Shown here one piece after another: positions 11,001 to 18,834 of a DNA stretch of 64,000 bases. The DNA is from Lentzea jiangxiensis. Its GTDB lineage: Bacteria > Actinomycetota > Actinomycetes > Mycobacteriales > Pseudonocardiaceae. A program made the translations under genes and the position numbers. Position 1 is the first letter of the stretch; every line of letters begins with the position of its first letter. The notes below the pieces were generated by a model. It did no database searches, was not told the DNA's origin, and was given only the letters and a program-made list of their open reading frames with translations. Location: the NCBI RefSeq assembly GCF_900104175.1, contig NZ_FNIX01000015.1:62001-126000 (forward strand). The letters are read 5' to 3'.

Positions 11001-13529
11001 CACGTGGCCGGCGTCGCGACCGCGATGGCGGACGAGGTCGAGGCGAAGATCGGCGGCGAGGACTTCGCAGCCCTGATGCGCGCCGTGGACGAGGTCGCGA
11101 TCCTCTCGATCGCGGCGAGGCTGCGCGCCGACGGGTTGTTCGCCACCGACGCCGACCGGTGCGACCTGGCCGGGATCGCCGAGGCGGTCGGCGTCTCGGC
11201 GCGGCAGAGCAAGCTGCTGCGCCGGTGGATGGCGGCCCTCGTCGACGCGGGAGCGATCCACCTCGACCCCGGCACGGGGACGTACAGCGGTCTGGTCGCC
11301 GCGACGGACGAGGACGTCCGGGAGCTCTGGCGGCGGATCGAGGAGCTGAACGAGCGGGTCGGCTACGGCGCCGCGACCCTCGAGTACATCCGCATGTGCA
11401 GCAGCCGCCTGGACGAACTCCTCGACGGTCGGCTGGACGTGCGCGAGTTGCTGTTCCCCCAAGGGGAGGTCGGCGCGGCGCACGCCGTCTACCGGGAGAA
11501 CCTGGTGGGCCACAGCGTGCACCAGATCATGATCGCGACCATCCGGGCGATCGCCTCCGGCCACCCGCACGGCGGGTTGCGGCTGCTGGAGGTCGGCGGC
11601 GGTGTCGCGGGCACCAGCACCGAGCTGATCCCCGCGCTGGCCGAGTTCGAGCCGGACTACCTGTTCACCGACATCTCCGAGTTCTTCCTGGGCGAGGCAC
11701 GGGAGAAGTTCGCGGACTACCCGTGGGTCCGCTACGGCCGGTTCGACATCAACGTCGACGCCCGCGACCAGGGCGTGCTGCCCAACACCGCGGATGTCGT
11801 GCTGTGCGCGAACGTGCTGCACAACTCGCGGAACGCGGGCGAGGTCCTGGCGAGGCTGCGCGAGGTCCTGGCGCCGGGCGGCTGGCTCGTCTTCCTCGAA
11901 CCGACCCGGCAGCACAACTACGCGCTGCTGGTGTCGATGGAGTTCGAGTTCTTCAGCGAGCTGACCGAGTTCACCGACCTGCGAAAGGACACCGGCCAGG
12001 CCTTCTTCACCAGGAGCCAGTGGCTCTCGCTGCTGGACGGGGCCGGCGCCCGCGACTCGCTGTGCCTGCCGCCGGCCGGGCACGTACTGGCCACGCCGGG
12101 GCAAGGGGTGTTCATGGCCCGGTTCGGCACCGATCGCGTCCGGCTGACCGGTGACGAGCTGCGCGAGCACCTGGAGAGCCAGGTGCCGGCGCACATGGTG
12201 CCGGCACGACTGGAACTGCTGGACACCATCCCGAGGACCGCCAACGGCAAGGTCGACCGAGCCGTGCTGACCGCGTGGGCGGACGCTCCCGGCAGCGACG
12301 ACAGCGGGCCGGTCGAGGAGCCCGCGGACGACCTGGAGCGCCGGATCGCCGCGCTGTGGGCCGAGATGCTGGGCGTCGACCGCGTCGACCGCGGTGCGGA
12401 CTTCTACTCGCTGGGCGGGGATTCGCTGCTGTTGTCGCGGATGGTCGGCAGGCTCCGCGAGCGCGAACCGGAGGCCGCCTCGCTGGAATGGCAGGAACTC
12501 CTGCGGCAGATGCTGCGCGACCCCACGGTGCGCGGTCTGGCCGCCTACCTCCGATCGTCCGGGGACGCGGCACCGGTCGAGAGGTCCGGGCGTTCTTCCC
12601 TGATGCGGCTGGCCGGTCCGGCCCGTGGCGGCGAGAACACCGCCACCTGGGTGCTGGTGCACGCGGGTTCCGGCACCCTGCAGCCGTACCAGCCGCTGCT
12701 GCCTCACCTGCGCGCGGCCTGTCCCGGCCGCCTGGTGGGTGTGCAGGTCGAGGATTACGACCGGTACCTCACGTTGCCGCCGGAGGTGGTCGTCGCCCGG
12801 CTCGCCGCCGACTACACGACGGAGCTGCTCGGCACCGGCAACCGGTTCCGGATCATCGGCTACTGCCTCGGCGGACTGCTGGCCACCGAGATCGCCCGCG
12901 GCCTGACCGAGTCCGGGGCAGTGGTGGACGGGCTGACCGTCATCAGCTCCTACCAGCCGCCCGCGGTCCACGACGAGCTGATGGTCGAGTACGTGTTCGC
13001 GCTGGCGATGGGCACGGACCTGGCCGCGGCCGGGCTGCTCGCGGACGTCGGCGTCTTCAGCGCCGCGGTCCGCTCGATCCTGGACCGGACGCCCGACCAC
13101 GTCCCCGACGGCGCGCTCGCCGGACTGACGGGCCGCTTCGCCGACGTCGGCACGTGCTTCCAGGCGGTCGGCAGGAGAAGCCAGGAGGACCGCCTCAGCG
13201 CGCTGCACCGCGCCTCCGGCGCAGGCGGGGCCTACAACCCGGGCGACTGCTCCCTGACCGACTTCACCCGCCTGCACTCGGTGTTCCGGCAGAGCATGCT
13301 GGCCGTGTCCCGGCACCGCCCGGAGCCCTACCTCGGCCCGATCACGCTGCTGCGCAACAGCGACTCGTCGACGTTGCTCCCCGGCACCCGCGCCGACGTG
13401 GGCGAGTTCTGGCGGCGGATCTGCGTCGGCGACCTGACGGTGCACGACATCCCCGGCGACCACTTCGGCTGCGTGTCGGCCGCGCACGCCGCCGGTCTGG
13501 GCGCTCTGCTGACCGGCGCGGAGCTGTGA
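8079..13529 (+). CDS. NRPS subunit 2, docking-Cy-A(MT)-PCP-TE
   Basis: This is the terminating NRPS of the metallophore line (1816 aa, complete). Residues 1-55 resemble a TubC-type N-terminal docking domain (LLTELECLGVRLWADEGRLR). They are followed by Cy4 (65-480; motif VELLTVD, with Glu202 for the first Asp) and an A domain (505-950; YTSGSTG near 663). The pocket read by eye is D-L-W-N-L-S-L-I-W, close to the cysteine code. A SAM methyltransferase (about 1000-1330; LLEVGGGVAG near 1168) is inserted before A10 (NGKVDR near 1388), as in PchF, where the domain is an N-methyltransferase. PCP (LGGDS near 1446) and a C-terminal thioesterase (1520-1816) follow. The thioesterase nucleophile elbow is GYCLGG, with Cys1596 where Ser is usual, and HDIPGDHFG supplies a probable catalytic His. 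The GTG start overlaps the previous stop, so the two subunits are translationally coupled. N- versus C-methylation cannot be settled from sequence. Confidence 0.95.
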   Translation: MNITELLTELECLGVRLWADEGRLRFRAPRGVLTEERRTALREHKTEVLRFVERESALPRIEPDPAGRHDPFPLTPVQSAYLLGRHPAYPYGGAACTSYLEVEFSAVEPERVEEAWNELVVRHDMLRAVVHGDGYQLVLPEVDHYRIPVTDLRGAPPERVQAHLDACRDELTGRLGDTAAWPLFALRATRADDVTIVHLAVELLTVDAASLQALLAELAELVHGGPAVSARPRITFRDYVLAERKLRDTPRYQRDRKYWLDRIEDLPPAPVLPLSEQCAPAGPVRFDRSHRWLTDVELTGLRERARRHGVTVSATVLAAYAEVIGRWSRHRRFTLNLPLSGRWPLHEEVDALVGDFSSVGLLAVDLDTADTFAERVHAISARLFDDLDHRLFTGVDVLGELTREAGSPVLMPVVFTSTAGLATGPSVRVRRGLTQTPQVWIDCQVAEYDGGLVLGWDVRRGVLADGVAEDAFEAFSGLISALATDDDAWTDRCPVGLPAAQRRRRELVNDTAADRPARLLHEPVFACATAHPDEVAVVSGDTVMTFGELAARATDLAGRLHASGCAPGERVAVVMDKGPEQVVAVLGVLAASAVYLPIDAGQPVARRDRVLHDAGVRFAVTRPGDDVARDLPVHALVIDLTGEPVGGTAPAVRAVPSDPAYVVYTSGSTGDPKGVVVSHRAAANTIDDINRRFAIGPADRVLGIAGLGFDLSVWDIFGVLGAGGGLVLPDAGRAADPSHWAEVVDRHHVTLWNTVPAQLQMLQSYLESEPGADISGLRLALLSGDWIPVDLPDRVRARHPRLRMVSLGGATEAAIWSIWHPIGDVPPHWRSIPYGTPLENQTFHVLNDALEDCPDHVTGGLYIGGTGLAEGYLGDAGRTAERFVLHPRTGERLYRTGDLGRYLPDGAIEFLGREDNQVKVRGHRVELGDVEAAMRSHPAVADAVVLAVGERDARRLAGFAELAAGAGPAEPSFAHVAGVATAMADEVEAKIGGEDFAALMRAVDEVAILSIAARLRADGLFATDADRCDLAGIAEAVGVSARQSKLLRRWMAALVDAGAIHLDPGTGTYSGLVAATDEDVRELWRRIEELNERVGYGAATLEYIRMCSSRLDELLDGRLDVRELLFPQGEVGAAHAVYRENLVGHSVHQIMIATIRAIASGHPHGGLRLLEVGGGVAGTSTELIPALAEFEPDYLFTDISEFFLGEAREKFADYPWVRYGRFDINVDARDQGVLPNTADVVLCANVLHNSRNAGEVLARLREVLAPGGWLVFLEPTRQHNYALLVSMEFEFFSELTEFTDLRKDTGQAFFTRSQWLSLLDGAGARDSLCLPPAGHVLATPGQGVFMARFGTDRVRLTGDELREHLESQVPAHMVPARLELLDTIPRTANGKVDRAVLTAWADAPGSDDSGPVEEPADDLERRIAALWAEMLGVDRVDRGADFYSLGGDSLLLSRMVGRLREREPEAASLEWQELLRQMLRDPTVRGLAAYLRSSGDAAPVERSGRSSLMRLAGPARGGENTATWVLVHAGSGTLQPYQPLLPHLRAACPGRLVGVQVEDYDRYLTLPPEVVVARLAADYTTELLGTGNRFRIIGYCLGGLLATEIARGLTESGAVVDGLTVISSYQPPAVHDELMVEYVFALAMGTDLAAAGLLADVGVFSAAVRSILDRTPDHVPDGALAGLTGRFADVGTCFQAVGRRSQEDRLSALHRASGAGGAYNPGDCSLTDFTRLHSVFRQSMLAVSRHRPEPYLGPITLLRNSDSSTLLPGTRADVGEFWRRICVGDLTVHDIPGDHFGCVSAAHAAGLGALLTGAEL

Positions 13530-14647
13530 ACGGGCCGGTGGCGGTGCTCGGAGCCGCCGGTCTGGTGGGCCGGTCGGTCGTGGGCGTCCTGCGCGAGCTG
13601 GGTGTCGGTGACGTGAAGGCCGGCGACCGGGACACCCGCTGGCTCGCCGAGGCCACCGAACACGTTCACGTCGACGCCGAAGACGCCGCGTCCCTGGCGC
13701 GGTTCTGCGCGGGCGCCGGACTCGTCCTCAACTGCGCAGGCCCGTCGTACCTGCTGCTGGACCGGGTCGCCAGGGCCGCGCTCGCCGCGGGAGCCCACTA
13801 CGTCGACATCTCCGGCGACCGGCCGGTGCACCACCTGCTGGCGGCCTCCGGCGCGGTCGCCGGCCCGTCCAGGGTGGTCCTCTCGGCGGGGATGATGCCC
13901 GGACTCGCCAACCTGGTGCCGCACGTCCTGGCGGGAGGTGACCTCGCAGGCGCCGACCTGGTGGTGCACTCGGGTGGCATCGAGCGGTTCAGCCGCGCCG
14001 CGGCGGGTGACCTCGTGCTGTCGGTCGACGGTGTGGACGAAGCCCAGCAGGACGCGTACTGGTACGGCGAGGCACTCGCCGCCTGGCGTGACGGCCGGCC
14101 GGTCTCCGGCGCGCTGGCGCCCCTCGAGGACGTCGAGCTGCCCTACTTCCCCGGCCGGGTCTCCCTGGTGCCGTTCCTCACCGCCGACAGCGTGCGGCTG
14201 GCCCGGTCGGCAGGGCTCGCCTCCCTGGACTGGTTCACCGTGTTCACCGGCACCCGGCTGCGGCCCGCCCTGTCCCGGTTGCGGGGACGCGTGCCCCGCG
14301 AGCGTGCCGCGCTCGCTGCCGCCGCCGACGAGTTGATAGCGGCCGGCGAGGTGGACCGGGCAGGCCAGGATCCCTACTACCTCATGGTTTTCACCCTGTA
14401 CACCGGATCTTCGGCGCGGACCGCCGTCCTGCGCACGACGAGCAGCTTCCGGCTGAGCGCCGCCACGGCCGCGCTCGCGGTCCGCGCGGTGCTCGACGGT
14501 TCGGTGCCGCCGGGTCTGCACCACGCGGACGAGGTGCTGGATCCCACGCAGACGCTGCGCGGCGTGCTCGAACTGGGTGCGTTGTCCGCGTTCGACGTGC
14601 ACGACCACGACCGATGTTCCGAACCGATCGAGGAAGGGGTGCTGTGA
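13526..14647 (+). CDS. Saccharopine dehydrogenase-like NAD(P)-binding protein
   Basis: This 373-residue protein starts with a Rossmann fold (VAVLGAAGLVGRSV, residues 4-17). It continues with the segment LVLNCAGPSYLLLDRVARAA and then AGAHYVDISGD, both typical of saccharopine dehydrogenase/trans-acting enoyl reductase-like proteins. The GTG start overlaps the NRPS 2 stop by 4 nt and the gene ends in another 4-nt overlap, so it belongs to the assembly-line operon. It may carry out a redox step on a carrier-bound or released intermediate, or supply a building block. Neither substrate nor direction can be read from the sequence. A similar gene is, from memory, also present in coelibactin-type clusters, but that is not checked. 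Confidence 0.8.
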   Translation: MNGPVAVLGAAGLVGRSVVGVLRELGVGDVKAGDRDTRWLAEATEHVHVDAEDAASLARFCAGAGLVLNCAGPSYLLLDRVARAALAAGAHYVDISGDRPVHHLLAASGAVAGPSRVVLSAGMMPGLANLVPHVLAGGDLAGADLVVHSGGIERFSRAAAGDLVLSVDGVDEAQQDAYWYGEALAAWRDGRPVSGALAPLEDVELPYFPGRVSLVPFLTADSVRLARSAGLASLDWFTVFTGTRLRPALSRLRGRVPRERAALAAAADELIAAGEVDRAGQDPYYLMVFTLYTGSSARTAVLRTTSSFRLSAATAALAVRAVLDGSVPPGLHHADEVLDPTQTLRGVLELGALSAFDVHDHDRCSEPIEEGVL

Positions 14648-15816
14648 CGATTCGGCCTCGTGTACTGGTGTGCGGCACGTCGTTCGGCCGCGTCTACCTG
14701 CGTGCGGTGCACGACGATCCGACGGTCGAGCTCGCGGGCGTGCTGTCCAGGGGCAGCCAGGCGTCGCACCGGTACGCCGACGCGTACGGCGTGCCCTGCT
14801 ACCGGGCTCCTGACGAGCTGCCCGACGACATCGACATCGCCTGCGTCGTCGTGCGCGCGGGAGTCGCCGGGGGATCGGGCGCCGAGCTGTCCCAACGGCT
14901 GATGGCACGGGGGATCCACGTGCTGCAGGAGCACCTGCTGCACCCGAAGGAACTGTCCGACTGCCTGCGCGTCGCCCGCCGGCACGAGGTCCGGTTCCGG
15001 GTGAACTCCTTCTACCCGCACGTGGCGGCCGTCCGGCGGTTCCTGCTCGCGGCACAGGCCATGCGCCGCCGCCAGCCGCCCTTGTTCGTGGACGCGATGG
15101 CGGGTGTCCAGGTCCTGTACCCGCTGCTCGACGTGATCGCCCGCGCGGTCGGCGGACCGCGGCCCTGGCGGTTCGCCGACCCGGCCCCTGCGCCACCCGC
15201 GCTGGACGAGCTGGCCCGCGTCCCCAGCCCCTACACCCACCTGCACGGCGTCGTCGGCGGGACGCCGGTGTCCCTGCGGGTGCAGAACCACATCCACCCG
15301 GCCGACCCGGACAACCACGCGCTGCTGCTGCACCGGCTCTCCCTGGTCTTCGAGTCCGGGGTGCTCACGCTCGCGGACACCCACGGGCCCGTGCTGTGGA
15401 GCCCCCGGATGCACAGCGAACGTGACGGAACCGGCCGTCTGATCATGGCAGGGCCGGGCACCGAGCGGCTGCAGGTGCCGGGCACCGAACCAGTGGGAGA
15501 GGGCACCGGCCCGACCTTCCGCGAGGTGTTCGACCGGGTGTGGCCGGACGCCGTGCGGGTGGCGCTGGGCGAGTTGCGCGCGGACATCGCCGACGAACAA
15601 CGGTCGGCGAGGGCGGGCCAGTGGGCGCTCACCGTCGCCGGCATGTGGCAGGACCTCACCGGACGACTCGGCGAGCCGCGGTTCGTCCACCCGCGGTCCC
15701 CGGAGCGGGTGGACCTGCCGGAGCTGGTCGCCGCCGAAGCAATCCTGGAAGAGGACCCGTCGGCGAGCGGGGCGGCATCGCGAACCGAGGCGGCACCGCG
15801 GGCGGTGCTCCGATGA
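14644..15816 (+). CDS. Thiazolinyl imide reductase (PchG/Irp3 type)
   Basis: This protein of about 390 residues has the N-terminal nucleotide-binding sequence VLVCGTSFGRVYLRAV and the overall form of the Gfo/Idh-like reductases that reduce one thiazoline to a thiazolidine while the chain is bound to the NRPS (Irp3/YbtU, PchG). HVLQEHLLHPKEL near residue 100 is a further family-type segment. Its presence fits the embedded methyltransferase, since a reduced thiazolidine nitrogen is the N-methylation site in pyochelin. The GTG start overlaps the upstream stop and the 3' end overlaps the P450 start. The family call is strong; which ring is reduced is inference. Confidence 0.9.
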   Translation: MTIRPRVLVCGTSFGRVYLRAVHDDPTVELAGVLSRGSQASHRYADAYGVPCYRAPDELPDDIDIACVVVRAGVAGGSGAELSQRLMARGIHVLQEHLLHPKELSDCLRVARRHEVRFRVNSFYPHVAAVRRFLLAAQAMRRRQPPLFVDAMAGVQVLYPLLDVIARAVGGPRPWRFADPAPAPPALDELARVPSPYTHLHGVVGGTPVSLRVQNHIHPADPDNHALLLHRLSLVFESGVLTLADTHGPVLWSPRMHSERDGTGRLIMAGPGTERLQVPGTEPVGEGTGPTFREVFDRVWPDAVRVALGELRADIADEQRSARAGQWALTVAGMWQDLTGRLGEPRFVHPRSPERVDLPELVAAEAILEEDPSASGAASRTEAAPRAVLR

Positions 15817-17162
15817 CCACCACGCCGTTCCTGGCGCCGCTGCGCCGGACGCTCGGCTCGCTCAGCGAGCTGAAGGAGTTCTCCACCGACCCCTGCCGCG
15901 CGATGGACCGGCTGCACGCCCGCCACGGTCCGGTCTCCTGGCTGGGCGCGGGACCGGTCCGGTTCGCCCTGTTGCTCGGTCAGGAGAGCACGGGGTTCGT
16001 CCTCGCCCACCCCGAGCTGTTCAGCTGGCAGCGCGCCTTCGGCAGTCTCGTGCCGCTCGCCGGCCCCGGCGCGTTGCTGGTCAACGACGGAGAGCGGCAC
16101 CGGCGACTCCGCAGACTCGTGCAACCGGCGTTCACCGCACGCAGGGCCGCCGGTCACACCGCCACGGTGCGGCGGCACGTCGACAGGGTCGTCGGCGCCT
16201 GGCGAGCCGGTGAGGTGGTCGAGGTGCACCGGCAGTTCCGGTTCGCCCTGCGCGACGCCATGGTGGAGATCCTCTTCGGGCCCGGTGCCCTCGCGCGCGC
16301 GGACAGTCTGCGGGGCCACCTCCAGACCATCCACCAAGCGGTCGACGCCGGCCCGCTGCTCCGCAAGGTGCAGGGCCTGGGAACACCGTCGTGGAAGCGT
16401 GCGGTCGCCGCCCGTGAGGCCGTCCGGTGCTGGGTGGCCGAGGAGGGCGAGCGGCGCAGGTCCGGGGGAGCGCCCGCGGGGGCTGACGTGATGTCCACGC
16501 TGCTCGCCGGTGGGGCAGAGGGGGTTCCTCCGCTGACCGACGACGAGATCTGCGACCAGCTGATCAGTTTCTGGGAAGCGGCGGCGGAGACGACGTCGGC
16601 GACCTTCGCCTGGTCCCTCTACTCCTCGCTGTCCGACCGTGCCGTGTGGGACGCCATCGCGGCCGAAGCGGGCTCCGGCGACGACCCGGTGGCTGCGCCG
16701 AACGGTTTGTCCTATGTAGACCGAGTGGTGCAGGAGACGCTGAGGCTGTACCCGGCCACCGTGGTGGTCGCGAGGGCGGTGGCGACGGAGTTCACCTTCG
16801 CGGGCCAACGGTTCCCGATCGGGACCAAGCTCCTCATCAGTCCGTACCACACCCACCGGCTGGAGAGCCTCTGGGAAGAACCGCTGCGCTTCGACCCCGG
16901 CAGGTGGGACACCACCCGGCCGGACTTCCGCAAGCCCCCTCCAGACGCGTTCCTCCCGTTCGGCGGCGGGCCGCACCGGTGTGTCGGCGCGATCCTGGCG
17001 ACCACCGTGGTGAGGACCGCGCTCGCCAGGGTGGCCGGGCGGGCGGAACTGAGGCTGCTGCACGGAAACGCGGAGCCGTCCGGACTCATCGGCATGCGCC
17101 CCAAGCACGGGCTGACCGTGCAGGTGCGTGCCGTGGCATCGGCGAGGGAGGAGAGGCGATGA
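15813..17162 (+). CDS. Cytochrome P450
   Basis: This is a complete 449-residue P450. FGGGPHRCVGA near the C terminus is the heme-binding Cys loop, ETLRLYP is the ExxR helix, and AAAETTSATF is the I-helix oxygen-activation region, with Glu-Thr-Thr. It resembles soluble bacterial P450s with the layout of the CYP102/CYP110-like group. Start ATG overlaps the reductase stop (ATGA) and the stop overlaps the ligase start. In the cluster it is expected to oxidise the salicyl-heterocycle chain, for example by hydroxylation or ring oxidation. P450s are absent from the pyochelin and yersiniabactin pathways but present in coelibactin-type clusters. Confidence 0.92.
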   Translation: MTTTPFLAPLRRTLGSLSELKEFSTDPCRAMDRLHARHGPVSWLGAGPVRFALLLGQESTGFVLAHPELFSWQRAFGSLVPLAGPGALLVNDGERHRRLRRLVQPAFTARRAAGHTATVRRHVDRVVGAWRAGEVVEVHRQFRFALRDAMVEILFGPGALARADSLRGHLQTIHQAVDAGPLLRKVQGLGTPSWKRAVAAREAVRCWVAEEGERRRSGGAPAGADVMSTLLAGGAEGVPPLTDDEICDQLISFWEAAAETTSATFAWSLYSSLSDRAVWDAIAAEAGSGDDPVAAPNGLSYVDRVVQETLRLYPATVVVARAVATEFTFAGQRFPIGTKLLISPYHTHRLESLWEEPLRFDPGRWDTTRPDFRKPPPDAFLPFGGGPHRCVGAILATTVVRTALARVAGRAELRLLHGNAEPSGLIGMRPKHGLTVQVRAVASAREERR

Positions 17163-18772
17163 CCGCCGACTTCGTCGCGTGGCCCGAGGCGGACGCGGCT
17201 CGGTACCGCGCCGCCGGGTACTGGAGGGGAGAGCCGTTCGCCCGGTTCCTGCAGCGGGTGACAGGGGAGTTCGGCGAGCGGACCGCCCTGGTCGACGATC
17301 GCGTCCGGCTGACGTACCGCGAACTCGCGGAGCGGGCGCGGCGAGTCGCCTGCGGTCTGCGTGCCCTCGGTGTCGCGGCCGGGGACAGGGTGCTCGTGCA
17401 GTTGCCCAACCGCACCGAGTTCGCGGTGCTGTGGTTCGCGCTGCACGAACTCGGCGCCGTGCCGGTGCACACCCAGCCCGGCCACCGGCACGCCGAGATG
17501 ATCCACCTCGCCCGTCTGTCGCAAGCCGTCGCGTACGTCATCCCCGACGTCCACGCGAGGTTCGACTACCGGGAACTGGCATCGCTCGTGCGCGCGCATG
17601 TTCCGTCTCTGCGCCACGTCATCGTCGTCGGCGACCCCGGCGGTGGCTTCCTCGCCTTCGACGACCTGCTGTCGACGGCACCGGCACCGATGGCGAACGG
17701 GTCTCGGCCCGGAGACCTCGCAGTGCTCCTGCTCTCCGGTGGCACCACCGGGCAGCCCAAACTGGTACCCCGCACGCACGACGACTACCTCTACAACGCC
17801 AGGGCGGCGGCCGAGGTGTGCGGTCTGGACGAGGACTCGGTGTACCTGGCGGTCCTGCCCGTGGCGTTCAACTTCACCATGAGCTGCCCCGGAGTGCTCG
17901 GCGTGCTCGGCGCCGGCGGCACCGTGGTGCTCGCGGACAACCCCGACCCGTCGTACTGCTTCGACCTGATCGAGCGGGAGCGCGTGACGATCACGGCGAT
18001 CAACCCGCTGCTCACCCCGGTGTGGCTGGACGAGGCGATCGCCGCGGCGGCGGACCTGTCGAGCCTCGAGGTCCTCCAGATCGGTGGTGCGCGGCTTTCC
18101 GACGACCTGGCGCGCCAAGTCGTCGAGGGGTTCGGCTGCACCCTCCAGCAGGTGTTCGGCATGGCGGAGGGCCTGCTGTGCATGACCAGGCTCGACGACT
18201 CTCCCGAGGTGATCGGGACGACGCAGGGCAAACCGGTGTCGGAAGCGGACGAAGTGCGCGTCGTCGACGAGTGCGGCGTCGGGGTACCGGAAGGGTGCGT
18301 CGGCGAACTGCTGACCAAAGGGCCGTACACACTGCGCGGCTACTACCGCGCCACCGAGCACAACGCCACGGCGTTCGTGGACGGCTTCTACCGCACCGGC
18401 GACCTGGTCCGGCGGCTGCCGTCGGGTCATCTCGTCGTGGTCGGACGCAGCAAGGACCAGATCAACCGCGCCGGCGAGAAGATCTCGGCACCCGAGGTCG
18501 AAGGCCATCTCCAAGCCCACCCCGCGGTCCGGCTGGCGGCGCTGCTGCCGGCGCCGGACCCGGTCCTCGGGGAGCGCTCGGTCGCCTTCATCGTGCCGAG
18601 CGGGGCGTGCGCTCCCACCCGCGAAGATCTCGTGACCTACCTGACGGCGTGCGGACTGGCTGCCTACAAGACGCTCGACGAGGTTCGCCTGCTGAACGAG
18701 ATGCCGAGCACACCGGTCGGGAAGACGGACAAGCGGGAGCTGTCCCGCCTTCTGGCCGGCGCGGACGGGTAG
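17159..18772 (+). CDS. Salicyl-AMP ligase (DhbE/YbtE family)
   Basis: This 537-residue stand-alone adenylation enzyme should activate salicylate and load the aryl carrier domain of NRPS 1. LLLSGGTTGQPKLVPRTHDDY is the phosphate-binding loop, YRTGDLVRR the A7-like motif, and VGKTDKREL holds the catalytic A10 Lys. The acid-binding segment reads FNFTMSCPG: Asn aligns with Asn235 of DhbE and Cys falls where DhbE has Ser240, the pattern of salicylate- rather than dihydroxybenzoate-activating enzymes. This agrees with the nearby salicylate synthase. ATG is preceded by GGGAGGAGAGG and overlaps the P450 stop. It is the last gene of the six-gene chain. Confidence 0.93.
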   Translation: MTADFVAWPEADAARYRAAGYWRGEPFARFLQRVTGEFGERTALVDDRVRLTYRELAERARRVACGLRALGVAAGDRVLVQLPNRTEFAVLWFALHELGAVPVHTQPGHRHAEMIHLARLSQAVAYVIPDVHARFDYRELASLVRAHVPSLRHVIVVGDPGGGFLAFDDLLSTAPAPMANGSRPGDLAVLLLSGGTTGQPKLVPRTHDDYLYNARAAAEVCGLDEDSVYLAVLPVAFNFTMSCPGVLGVLGAGGTVVLADNPDPSYCFDLIERERVTITAINPLLTPVWLDEAIAAAADLSSLEVLQIGGARLSDDLARQVVEGFGCTLQQVFGMAEGLLCMTRLDDSPEVIGTTQGKPVSEADEVRVVDECGVGVPEGCVGELLTKGPYTLRGYYRATEHNATAFVDGFYRTGDLVRRLPSGHLVVVGRSKDQINRAGEKISAPEVEGHLQAHPAVRLAALLPAPDPVLGERSVAFIVPSGACAPTREDLVTYLTACGLAAYKTLDEVRLLNEMPSTPVGKTDKRELSRLLAGADG

Positions 18773-18773
18773 T

Positions 18774-18834
18774 GGGGTTGATGAGGGGAGCTTTCCCGAA
18801 CCTCGGGTTCGGGAAAGCTCCCCTCATCAACCCC
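18774..18834. terminator. Perfect 29-bp palindrome between convergent genes
   Basis: Arms 18774-18802 and 18806-18834 are exact reverse complements around the 3-nt loop TCG. The element begins 2 nt after the salicyl-AMP ligase stop and contains the salicylate synthase stop (18827-18829). It should act as a terminator in both directions, although there is no T-run. Its core matches the imperfect palindrome inside NRPS 1 at 4624-4682, so it is also a member of a dispersed repeat family. Confidence 0.85.

Noticed and set aside
4678..13487. Long minus-strand ORFs opposite the NRPS genes (to about 8031, 10847 and 13487)
   Set aside because: They are antisense shadows with low-complexity products; the NRPS coding frame is continuous.
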